Assembly: GCA_963565915.1 (NCBI GenBank)
Contig: OY751488.1
Span: 4,650,001-4,714,000, forward strand
Length of the DNA: 64,000 nucleotides
Origin: Entoloma clypeatum
Taxonomy: Eukaryota; Basidiomycota; Agaricomycetes; Agaricales; Entolomataceae
Reading direction: 5' to 3'
Made by a program: the position numbers and the translations under genes. Below, piece by piece: positions 21,600 through 31,418 of this stretch (the stretch's first letter is position 1; each line of letters starts with the position of its first letter). The notes under the pieces were generated by a model. It saw only the letters and a program-made list of their open reading frames with translations. It was not told the origin of the DNA and did not search any database.

Positions 21600-22250
21600 A
21601 CTCCGAGTCAAGTTGTGCTGACATTTTCAAGTACTTGAACTTGACCTGAACAGAGCGCGTTGAGAGTATCGGACGGCACCGCATCGATTTCAGGCTTCAT
21701 CGCGATCATGCGGTGTGACAGACGCGGTTGCAAATCCATTGCCATGGTCCCCGATGTCGATACAGAAGGCTTGAAGCTAACGTGTCTGACACTCCATGTA
21801 CGCTCGCCCGACCAAGTTATGCAGATCAGGAATATTACACTAGCAAGAAATATACAGTTTCAGGTTACTCGAAACCGGATGTGGCTCTGTGGAAGGAGGC
21901 CACTCTGGCTCAACGCCTTCCCTGGTCTCATCAGCCGTCTCAGACTGGGCAAGGTTGGCCATGTCGGGGGCCTAAATAATCATGAAGAAACGTTAGCTGA
22001 GAAAAATACTGCACCAGATGACGTGCTTAGAGAGCGGGTAAGTAATCTCCTCTGTCGTTGGCACCTGCAATGAAGTTCTGGCCCAGAGTGTCAGCGCGGC
22101 ACCCAAGTGAAAGATTGAACCTGGCACGAGGCCTTCCGCGTGATGTCTAACAGCTTCTTGGGCGCTTCACTTGCTGCCGATGATAAGTAGATGCGATGCG
22201 TACAGGTGAAACGAGGCTGAAAGTATCCAGCGACCCGGTGAAAGTAGGCT
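21600..22250 (+). pseudogene. decayed duplicate of the sucrase/ferredoxin-like gene's end and downstream block
   Basis: The segment 21905-21975 reads LISRLRLGKVGHVGG, matching LVSRLRVGEVGHVGG of the gene at 17925, then loses the HQYAAN continuation. About 22025-22240 matches the block downstream of that gene (about 19140-19370). Parts between are missing or unrecognisable. It looks like the relic of a segmental duplication. Confidence 0.55.
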
Positions 22251-22703
22251 TCCAAGCCTGAGGCCGACCTTCACGTCGATTCCCTGCCAGATATTACGCC
22301 TTGCCATACAAGTACGCCGCAAAACTGGTTTCCCCCTCTACTCTGATTGCTGACTTCAATTTCACCGAGGAACCATGCCTATTTCTTGCTGTACCGTCCT
22401 GAGCGAGGTCAGAGCCGATGTCAGTTGTTAGAAGGGCCCCATCGCTGAAGATATCATCAGCTGAACGATCATTATGTTGTGCTCATTCCAAAAAACCGGC
22501 TTGGTCCCAACTCGGCCATTGAGTCCATTTCCATCTCTTTCAAATCTACTCCGGGGAATGGAGAAAAGGCTTGTTTGAGACTGGATGAATTTGAAACAAT
22601 CGGGCAGCAGGAGCTCTCGAGACTGATGTGCGTCTTCGCCTTCCCTCCATCATGCTTATCCCACTGAATCGGCCTTCGTCGCTTCAGATCAAGACCGGAA
22701 GAT
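22250..22703. other. intergenic, nothing recognised
   Basis: Short, non-conserved-looking open frames only; no repeat or RNA gene recognised. Confidence 0.5.
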
Positions 22704-23637
22704 ATGGCCCAATGCGCAGCTCCGGCATCGCCTAATGGTGATATTGCTGAGCTCAGTAGGGATGGAACATATTACTGGGATATGGTCACCTTCAACGTGA
22801 GAGGGTCGTTGGTCATGACCATTGCCGATCTCACATGCGATTCCGTACTAGGTCGAAGGTGTAATTTTTGCAGCGCCGGAATATCAATTCTTGAAGACCA
22901 CAGATTACTTTCTGCCGATGTTTGCTTCATTGAACAGAAGAGAGCGCGACGGGGACGAATCGGAAGAGGCCGTGGAATTGAAAGACGTGTCGCGGATTGA
23001 TTTTCAAGCACTGTTGAAGCTGCTTCACCCCTTGTACGCATGAGTCTGGCCTTGGCTGGTCCCTCTTGTTGAAAGACCTTTCAGATCACCTTTGACAATG
23101 ACACAAGCCGAATGGGAATCCATCCTGAAGCTCTCTTCGAAATGGAGGATGGAGGACATCCGCAAAATGGCAATTGAGAATCTGGTCCCCAACACGATGC
23201 AACCTGCGCATGTCATTTCTCTAGCACGAAAAGTAGGTGTGGACGATTGGCTGCGACCTGCTTTCGTTAGGCTGGTCAAACGAGAATTAGGCCCCCCACT
23301 TGTAGATGGGAGCTCGCTTGGGTTGAAAACAATCGTGAGGGTATATCATGCGCGGGAGGAAAGGTACCGAAAAGATCGAGAAACGTATCTGGAGAAATAC
23401 GGCATCGATATTCATAGCGCAGTAAGAGCGCATGTCGCATGGAGTGCCAGCGACTCGACAACATTCCCTGATGCCGTGGACCGGGTTCAGTTAGCCAGAA
23501 CTTCTGGGAAATCCGATTGGGTGTATTCAGCCTTTGCCGAACTCGCGGAACGACGAGATCCTATCACATATGAAGAGGCTGAAAGGCTCATCAGCAAATC
23601 AGACATGTGCTACAGAGTGCTACATAGTGCTCTGTAG
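22704..23637 (+). CDS. BTB/POZ domain protein, 3' end replaced by a TIR insertion
   Basis: Exons 22704-22796, 22852-23033 and 23085-23637 (introns GTGAGA...ACTAG and GTACGC...TTCAG) give 275 aa in phase. The BTB fold shows as RDGTYYWDMVTFN, VEGVIFAAPEYQFLKTTDYF and MFASLNRRE, an acidic loop, then VSRIDFQALLKLLHPL. The C-terminal helical part (EWESILKLSSKW, VVDDWLR-like and RDPITYEEAERL) is typical of the large agaricomycete BTB family, whose members probably serve in protein-protein interaction. The last 17 residues are encoded by an inserted 119-bp inverted-repeat element. The native tail continues in frame-compatible form at 23708-23881. Confidence 0.78.
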
Positions 23638-23707
23638 CATACATCCCTGAGAATGTAGTGCCCTATAGTGCCCATAGCAGCCATAGCACATGTCTGATTT
23701 GCTGATG
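23589..23707. mobile_element. 119-bp MITE-like insertion in the BTB gene
   Basis: The terminal inverted repeats are perfect over 24 bp (23589-23612 and 23684-23707, starting CATCAGCAAATC). They are flanked by CT on both sides (23587-23588 and 23708-23709). Removing the element and one CT restores EAERLGLSDTIDL across the junction. The interior contains a smaller hairpin (GCTACAGAG...CTCTGTAGC). It is too short to encode anything. Confidence 0.75.
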
Positions 23708-23881
23708 CTTGGACTTTCTGACACTATCGACCTCTGTCGTTCCAGAGAAGCTGTGCTGAGGTCTTCTCGTGACATCCTGACTGTGATACGGGGGAAACGG
23801 GCGGTAAGAGTGCCAGACTACGAGGCGCTTGTTAACAAGTTTTTCACGGACAGCCTTGGCTTTTACGGAGGACGAGATTGA
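23708..23881 (+). pseudogene. stranded 3' coding end of the BTB gene
   Basis: About 58 codons (LGLSDTIDLCRSREAVLRSSRD... to TGA at 23881) resemble the C-terminal region of BTB-family proteins. They line up with the upstream frame once the 119-bp insertion is discounted. As the sequence stands, they follow a stop codon and are not translated from the BTB start. Confidence 0.65.
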
Positions 23882-24246
23882 ATGAGGGGTCGCGGACGAA
23901 GGTTCTAGTGCTTCGTGATTCGGACGGAGAAAAAAATCAAAGCAGCTCGGAAGGGCCTGTAGGCAGTGTTTGTAAGTAAATCGAATTGCAAAGGATTTAA
24001 AGTCAATGAAAGAGCCTTGCAAAACCAAGTGATGATCCGATTTCCGACCTGTCTGGAACATCTCGTCAGCATGCACTGTCCACCTTGTGAAACGGCTTCA
24101 AGACAGCATCGTCGACGTGTCTCACGCTGAGATTCGACCAGGACCAGGTAACTGAAGGTAAGTTCCTCAGTGATCATCTGCGTACTCCAAGAAACCAATC
24201 CTTCCCTTGCCCCTGTCAAGAATCGCCCAAGGCAGTCATTTTCGCT
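23882..24246 (+). other. intergenic / promoter of the macrodomain gene
   Basis: No coding character seen. Minus-strand frames here are shadows. No clear TATA box. Confidence 0.5.
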
Positions 24247-25248
24247 ATGCCCCTCCATATCCTCCGCAATATATTTTCCACGTCTAAACCTGGTCCGCCG
24301 ACGGTGTCTCAGCGCCAGAAAATCGCACAAGACACCATCTCCCGCTCTAAATCCATTGTACAAGAGCACGCCGCAGCGGGTGCCTCTCTGGAGTCTACAT
24401 TCATCGCAGACCAACTTCCGGCACTGGATCCAGCTGCATGCCATAATTTTCCCGCATCAAAAGTCAAGGTGGTCAACGCAGACTCTTTCACCGTCGCACG
24501 GGAGATCATCCGGGACACTGCTAACGTGAGTGCGAGGGAGGAGGGCAAGGTCAGAGTTGCAGTGTTGAATCTAGCGAGTGATGCAGTGAGGGCTGGTGGG
24601 TGGGAGAGGTCCCTCTCAAAAACGCAGGTTCGTTGATTTGCTATACTTTACAAGGGGTCACTTTGAAGACTTCTTTACAATAGGAAGAGGCTCTCTGTTA
24701 TTCCTCTACCCTTTACGCCACTCTCAAGCCGTCTTACTATCCCTGGCCCAACCTCGGCCCGGGGTCCATCGCGGGCGTCTTTTCCCCAGGTGTCGTCATC
24801 TTCAGGGACGACCTCGACCATGGATGCGTTGAACTCAAACCGAGTGAACACCGTGTGGTCTCAGTCATCACCGTCGCCGCGCCGCGATACCCCAAACTCA
24901 CGGATGATGAGGCGGGATTCAGGAACGCGCAGGATCTAGAGGATATGAGGGGCAAGATTCGTCTGGTATATCGGATGGCGGCGCAGAATGGGCAAGAATA
25001 TCTGGTTCTTGGTGGGTCTCTGGTTTGCCTCAACAATCTTGAATATCTAAATGGCTATAGGTGCTATGGGCTGCGGCGCGTACCGGTGCCCCCCTCGTCT
25101 CGTGGCTGAAGAGATGAAAACCATTCTATCCGAGCCCGAATTCAAGGGATGGTTTCGTCACATCATTTTCGCCGTGTATAGCAAGGAGGATATCGGCGAG
25201 AGTAATTTCGATATCTTCAACAAAGCATTTAAAAATGTATCCATATGA
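24247..25248 (+). CDS. PARG-like macrodomain protein (TIGR02452/DUF2263 type)
   Basis: Exons 24247-24627, 24684-25011 and 25061-25248 give 298 aa, all in phase. The macrodomain features are KVKVVNADSFTVAREI, VAVLNLASDAVRAGGW, the catalytic loop KTQ-EEALCYSSTL (QEE signature, split by intron 1), SPGVVIFRD, VITVAAPRYPKL, and the nucleotide-binding loop GAMGCGAYRCPP with HIIFAVYS. Microbial-type PARG enzymes hydrolyse poly(ADP-ribose). The usual GGG of the diphosphate loop reads AGG here. The family is found in fungi, bacteria and some viruses. Likely nucleo-cytoplasmic, as no signal is visible. Neighbours do not suggest a pathway. Confidence 0.85.
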
Positions 25249-26090
25249 TGTACGTAACGGTGTAACTTTCCGGGAAGCCGGGCTAGTCCTCTGTCCATCG
25301 TCATCCTGGTTCGAATGCATTCTGCACTGGCAGATGATGCACGATCCCGCGAGCTTCACGGATGGTCTGGCCCTCCGAGTCCTATGATCAACGCTTCAAT
25401 GGATGCGCTGTGATGATGAACGAGAATACTCCTGCAAAAACCTTTGCTGTAGGTCTTGAATACCTCAGCAAGGAAAAATCTCATCCAATCTAAGCCAGAT
25501 CAATATACATGTTTCGTTCAATCAACACCACCTAAAACAAAAAATGTCTATACTCTGAGAGTTCGACTTCAATTTGACGACGACTTACCGACGATCCCAA
25601 ATCTCAACGTCTTTTTCCTCTTTCGCCCAAGGCATAGAAACACCCAAAAAATCCGGAACATCATCATTTGGTACTTGAATGTCTTGCATTCGTTGTTCAA
25701 CGTACTCTTCCTCAGGGTCGAGGATATCAAAGCGCAATATCCTCCCATATGCTTAGTCGTTCTTGTCAGTTCCGTGCTGCTTTCAAAATCCGACCGCGTC
25801 GGCCCCACAACGGCTCACAGGAAACCCCTCATTCAGGTCCTCAAACCGACATTACAACTACAGAATGATGATTGATGCAAGGGGGCCTTGACGAAACTAG
25901 CCTACAAAATAGCAATACAGACACAGCGGTTGAACAGGGAGGAAAAAAAAAACTACGGGAAGACGAGAAGGCCCAACCGGCGCTATAACTGATGTGAGTC
26001 ATTGTCAGAAGAAAAACAAAAGCAATCCATCCTAAACGACGAACAGGTTGTGCTCAATGAGACTGGGGCGACGAAAATTCCTTCGACTGA
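25249..26090. other. intergenic, nothing recognised
   Basis: Short frames without coding character; an A-rich run near 25944-25953. No repeat recognised. Confidence 0.5.
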
Positions 26091-26409
26091 TCATGGAATC
26101 GGCGCGGTCAACACTACGGCCGCGCAGGTCGCGGAGCACGTCCCCAGCGCGGAGTTACAAGCCAATATAGCAGCGGGGGCGGCAGGAGCAGCAACCGTCC
26201 CGAAGGTGAAACCGGCCGCCGCGTAACAGGCGACCGCGACGATGTTACATCCTGAAGACGTCGGTGAGTGTCTACAGAACCGGAAAAGAAAAAGGTGGGA
26301 CGACCAAAAATGACTGACCTGTCTGGCAGAGCCCATACGATATCGGCCCTGCCTGGACCGAACTGAGGGAGGCGAAGGCGAGGAGAGTGGTCAAACCGAT
26401 GAAACGCAT
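26091..26409 (-). CDS. small secreted Cys-rich protein (zygote-specific class V-like)
   Basis: Two exons (26409-26319 and 26251-26091; intron GTCAGT...TTCAG, phase 1) give 83 aa. The first about 20 residues are a clear signal peptide (MRFIGLTTLLAFASLSSVQA, cleavage before GPISYG). The mature part has six Cys (LCQTGCN, ACYAAAGFTFGT, LACNSALGTC, TC) and is rich in Ala and Gly. This pattern (GPISYGxCQTGC...ACYAAAGFTFGT...GTC...C) recurs in many fungal secretomes under names recalling the algal zygote-specific class V protein; biochemical function is unknown. The longer minus-strand frames here read through the intron and are artefacts. Confidence 0.82.
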
Positions 26410-28808
26410 TGGCGGGAAAGGGGGGTTTGTGGATTCTGAATAGCACCTAGTTTGCGAAGTGGGGCTGGGGTGGCGGCGTGGGTTGAGACAAACCGATTTA
26501 TATATTACCCCTTCCTGCGCCAAATAAGACTACATATTCAGGACGCATTGGGACATGGGATACTGCAGGTGCGAACTTCGAAGCGATGCGCAGCAGGGAA
26601 ATTGGCTTCTTGGGCGCTAATCAGTCGAAAATGATAGACACGAGTCAGGCTGTGGGAGGATTCAATAGACCGCAGCTGCAGTGTGTACGTTGTTGACCCA
26701 CAGAACTAGGTCATATGCATCAGTGCATACATGTTTTTGTGATAGGTACGCACATTTGGATTGCATATGTACCAGAGAGCAAAGCTAAAAGGACATGGGA
26801 AACAAACCGAATCTTTGGCACCCTGTCCTCCCTGAGCTGGCAGAAATCCGCATTTCACCCACCGTCCGAGATGGATATAGGAAGCATTCATATTGCCACT
26901 TGAAAAAAAAAAAAAGCAAACGAGACACCCAGCCTCACTATCACGATAACGAAACACGAGTACCAGTAGCACCCACCTCGTTTTATCAAACAAAGTCTTT
27001 ACCTGACCAACAGGCCCTTGAACAAAGGATGTCAGTCAAAGTGTGGATGTTTCACGAGATGAACCACTGGCACAGTGCGTCGTGTGAATATTAACAATCT
27101 GGAGAAAGCATCAAACACGATGCGGTTGGAGGGCCTCATGACTGCTAGCAATGCGGTGTGCATCATGCGACATGCCAGTGGTTCTGAGCGATACGACAAA
27201 AAGAGTAATAACATACAGGGAAGAGGCCACTTTTCGCTTATCGCGGGGTGGTGGTGATTAAGGGGTGAAGGCGTTGAACCTGATTCGTGGATGAGCATCT
27301 CCTTTGGAGGCGGGTAGATGACAATTATCACAGCATCAGCCTCAGGATCTCGATCACAGAAGACACGTGAAGACAAAAGACAGATACGAGGGAAAAGGAC
27401 ATACCAAATCTGGCAGTTGAGAACGCGCGTGGGTACTAGGAGGAAAGACGTGCCTCTACCCTGAAATTTTCTGAATCGTTTCAGAGGCCGAGAGACTGTT
27501 CATGCGCTTGTAAACAGGACAGAGGGAAAGATCCAAGATGGGTGCCTGTCAGCAACCGAGCAATAGAGCCGAGAAACAAAAAAAGAGAATGGTCAAGAGC
27601 GCTTTCACGGCTCGTGGCGAGTTCGCCAACTGTGCCTTCGTAGAACAAGGGATCTAACCACGCAACCGTGCTTAGTGCCAAGGTGAAAGGAGCGTGAAAT
27701 TTGTCGTATCCTCGGTCAAGCGAGGGGGATTGAAGGCTCGCCAGCTTCGAATACCAAGTGCTTTCATCCTTGGACATCAACGGACCTGCCTGCAAAGAGT
27801 CATATATCATATATCATATATGACTCTCACCCCGATCGAAGCGCCGTCTCACACTTCGGTTTCGGCCAAGAGCAGAGAGCGGGCCATGAGGGGATCAACG
27901 TGAAGTATGTACTATCGTCGAGATATGAGGTTTTGCGAACGCTGGGAGAATTTGGAAGCTTGAACCATTGTGGTCGGGGGTCGCGAGCGCGGGGGGCTGG
28001 GGGCTGGGGCTGCGGAAAAACAGTGGGCACGTGTGTTGATAGGATTGTAAATTCAGGCGTAACTCTGCGTCCTTGAGTGGAGTCGGTAAAGTGGCACTGA
28101 TGTGGCGTGTTTGCCAAATACTATGGGCTTTTTCCTTCCCGCCTTCTTTCCACACCCTTTGCAAATCCTTATCGGCCGCGGCTTGTCGGCTGTCCCAACG
28201 ACGATCATTGGAACTTTTGCGCCATCCCTTGATCGTCTCCGGCATAGATGGCGGCGTAAGAAGCCGGTCAACTCTGGCCCGCCTTGACTCCAAAATTCAT
28301 CCCAGAACACGGAGATACGGAGGATTAGTAGGATGACTTGGCCAACAGGAAACACGGAGGAGGTAGGAAAGTCAAAGGTCATAAATACGCAGAACCAACT
28401 TCAAGTTCTGCGTCATCAACCATGGTTTCCTGTTCTTCCAAGAAGAAAGCCAACAAACAAAAAGGTGCATTACTTGGCTTCCACTGCTGTTGACTTTCTT
28501 TACTGCGTGTTCAACAGTCAAAATCAAAAAAAAGACCTCGTAAGTCCAACGGGCTAAACTAACAGACCCTGGGCGGGTCCCCAAAGGGTCGAAAAACACA
28601 CTCAAAGAGGCGTAAGTCAAGCATCGGCATCTTTTGACCTATATCTAAACGCTGTGTTCATGCCACCTTTCTATTATGAAACTACTTACTCTATTCTGCG
28701 AAGACTCATGGGAATTCAAATCCAAGAACGGCGGACGTCAGGGGTAGTACACCCTCCCAGAGGCATGGGAAATGCTAAACGCGGGGGCCGGAACATCTGA
28801 ACAGACGC
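26410..28808. other. 2.4 kb without a convincing gene
   Basis: Two minus-strand frames could be exons of an unrecognised gene: 27481-27810 (109 codons) and 27895-28293 (133 codons, polar, Arg/Lys-rich N-terminal half). I could not connect them by splicing or match a family. Poly-A at 26899-26912. A triple CATATAT repeat lies near 27798-27825. A short hairpin (CGCAGAAC...GTTCTGCG) lies at about 28388-28413. Confidence 0.45.
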
Positions 28809-29100
28809 ATGGAGGAAGAGATGGTGAGTAGACATCACTCCTTTTCTCATCCTCGTTTCCTCGAAGAGCCTTTCTGACGGGAAGCTCTCCCTTTATATCA
28901 TCCATAGCTCATGGAATTTAGGGAGCAAGTGTTTACAGAAGCTGGTACGTCCGAGAGCATCCTGTCAGCGTTCCATCCGATCGCTGACTTCGTGTCTAGT
29001 GCATCATATGTTTACATGTCCGAGGACTGTGATTTTCAAAGTGAATAAAATGAAATCTGCTGGCGGAAAGCCTGGGTTTACACATTATATGAAATGTTAA
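28809..29100 (+). CDS. candidate micro-gene, three exons, 50 aa
   Basis: Exons 28809-28823, 28908-28944 and 29000-29100 are bounded by textbook splice sites (GTGAGT...CCATAG and GTACGT...TCTAG). They sum to 153 nt, giving MEEEM followed by LMEFREQVFTEA and a basic C-terminal half. No family recognised. Two consecutive consensus introns in one phase-consistent frame are unlikely by chance, but the protein is very short. It could equally be a spliced non-coding RNA or the 3' end of a longer transcript. It ends 36 bases from the stop of the convergent pirin gene. Confidence 0.35.
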
Positions 29101-29135
29101 GTACATGTACATCGTAATCAAGACGCCAGATAAAA

Positions 29136-30061
29136 CTAATCCAAATCAAAGAGCAAGACCTCCGCCCTCTCATCACCCACATTCTCAACTACAAACGTGG
29201 TGTGTCCCCCATTCCCAATAGCGATATACGCCCCATCGCCTTCCTTCAACTCCATCCTCTCCCCATTCGCCTTTGCACCGACACTGACACTCGCCCCCTT
29301 TGCTTTGCCCTCATTATATCCTCCCGTTTGAATGACATGCACATACCCCTTCTTCCCCTTCATCACCTGCTCTACCACCCTCCCCTTCTCCAACAACGTC
29401 GCGTGCATCGTCAGCGCACTCTGCACCGGCGCCGGCCCCTTCCCATCTCTCTCCGCATTTACGCCTTCGCTCCCAGCGGGAGCAACCACGCGCACGAACT
29501 TGTTCAGTTTGTCTTCGTCAGACAAGTGCCGGGTATAGTATTTCGGCTGGAGGCGCCGCGTGTGAGGGACACTCCAGATCTGGATGAAATGCACGGAGGG
29601 CGGGCCGGGTGCTTTCTCTGAGTGAGAGATGCCGGTGCCCGCGGAGGTGAGTTGGAGGGAGCCGCGGGTGAGGAGCTCTGTGTTGCCCATGGAGTCTTTA
29701 CTGAATAGAATATGGTATTTTAGAATGTGAACACATGTGAAAGGCTTGAGCAAGACTTACTGCTCGAGGGTTCCAGAGACGATGTATGAGAAGATCTCGA
29801 ATTCGCTGTGGGAATGTGTGCCGAACCCTGTCTTGGGTGCGACGCGGTCCTCGTTGATGACGCGGAGGGGACCGTATTGTTGATTTTTGTGATCTTGGTA
29901 ACTTGGAAAAGTGCATATAAGACTTGATGATACCGCATGGAAGGGGTTAGAAAAGCAACGTACCCAGCGAACGAAAACGTATGGAAAGTCTTGAGCCAGC
30001 CGTGATCGGCGTTTCCGCGCTCGTCACTAGGGCGCGGAATAATTTTCAATGAGGACGACAT
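29136..30061 (-). CDS. pirin family protein
   Basis: Three exons (30061-29964, 29901-29761, 29700-29136) give 267 aa in phase. Pirin is a bicupin iron protein; members act as transcription cofactors or quercetinase-like dioxygenases. Seen here: WLKTFHTFSFAG, GPLRVINEDRV, the metal-binding GTHSHSEFEIFSYIVSG with two His, LEHKDSMGN, and the second ligand pair in SAGTGISHSEKAPG. The C-terminal cupin ends IGNGGHTTFVVENVGDERAEVLLFDL. The arrangement resembles the YhhW-like branch (short N-terminus, no YDPF). No targeting signal. All four expected ligand residues (three His, one Glu) are present, so it should bind metal. Confidence 0.9.
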
Positions 30062-30670
30062 GCTTGTAGATGTAGCTGTGGATGTGAAGAGCCAAGGTGA
30101 CGTGTGGATGCGTTCAAGCTTCAATAGATTCGCTTTTGAGACTCGGAGTAGTGAAGACAGGTTTATCTGTAAAAATGGGGGTTCCAACGAGGCTTATATA
30201 GACTGGAAATAAGGCGATGAGAATGAAGAGGCAGGATTTGGGCTGCATGACACAGGCATGACGCAGAGTTGCCAATTTAGGGGATGACAAAGTCAGATCG
30301 AGGTCATGTGGTCGCGTTTGCTGATCCAATTCTGATGACAGCTTTCCCGTGTCAGGGTTTGGAGGGGAATCTCAGGCATCGTCCGAGCCCTGAGATGTCC
30401 AGCACTTCGCTCCAACACGCCGCGCGATGCTTCCTGAAAAACGGGCGTGCCACCCTGCGATGAAATCTGAACCAATTTTGTCGAAACATGGATTAAAAAA
30501 ATAAAAAGGTTCTGTTACGCTTCAAGTTACCGGCATCGAAATGACGGGGACTGATTGAAAAAAACGAAGTCCATAACCTACAGCCAAGACAGCTGGGAAA
30601 AACAGATGGCGTCCTAAAAAATCAAGTCCTGGACATGTGCACGATGGAGAACATGCAACCATGAATCAAA
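30062..30670. other. intergenic, nothing recognised
   Basis: Promoter side of the pirin gene. A TATA-like CTTATATAGAC lies near 30192-30202. No coding or repeat signal. Confidence 0.5.
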
Positions 30671-31310
30671 TCAATCAGCCTCACGCCTGGATCTTGTGAA
30701 GGATCGTTTTAGGAAGTGATCGATCGAAACATATTCGACCTCGACCATCGTGTCCTGCACCCTGCTTTTCCAGTGGCACATGCATTTGTGGCTTGAGACT
30801 GCATTTGTGAGAATGAGGACGTACGCAGGGATGAAGACGTCATTCAGATCTCGGCGGGGTGACGGTGGCCCAGGGCATGGGAGGTGTGCGTGGGGCCCCT
30901 TGTTTGGATCATCGAAGAAGAGACCAACCGTGTGGTCTGTTTCGGTGGGGCTGAAGAAGTACTCGTCGCACCTTTTCTTCAACGCAGGGTAGAGCTGAGG
31001 CCCTTGCACAATAACACACGTCGGATGGAAACGCACTGCATTTTCTTCGAACAGATAAGTCGCTGTGAGATTCTCTGAGCACAATCACTGCAGCGACTGC
31101 GCTGTCGTCCCACCAGTGGACACGCAAACACAACCTCATCAATGGTGGTGCTGGACGGTCGAGGGCTCCAAGGGCTTTAATAAATCGTTCAACTGTATCC
31201 TTTGACGCGTCGAAGATCCCCGTGTAGTAAGAACCATCGTTGCAGCGGAGGGTTATAATTGGAATAAACACGTCGGGCGTCCGGTCAAGGAGCCGTTGTC
31301 ACTCACGAAA
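30671..31310 (-). pseudogene. unrecognised gene, probably frameshifted
   Basis: Two coding-looking segments on the minus strand lie in adjacent frames. Roughly 31290-31095 (DVFIPIITLRCNDGSYYTGIF, VERFIKALG, VHWWDDSAVAAVIVL) continues after a one-base shift into about 31075-30671 (ATYLFEENAVRFHPTCVIV, DLNDVFIPAYVLILTN, VEYVSIDHFL). The DVFIP motif occurs in both, hinting at an internal repeat. No intron fits the junction, so either a one-base indel or a sequence error disrupts it. The N-terminal exon was not found. Family unknown. Confidence 0.4.
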
Positions 31311-31418
31311 TGTTCTGTCACATCTTGCAGAAGTGTCCAAAAAATTATCTTCATCACATTAGAAAGTCACGAGAACCAAACTACTACTAATGTTACATGC
31401 CCTGGGTTCCCCCCCCCT

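Noticed and set aside
28053..28382. 109-codon minus-strand ORF with a possible CxxC
   Set aside because: Overlaps another equally long minus-strand frame (27895-28293); no family match and no splice support, so not called as a gene.
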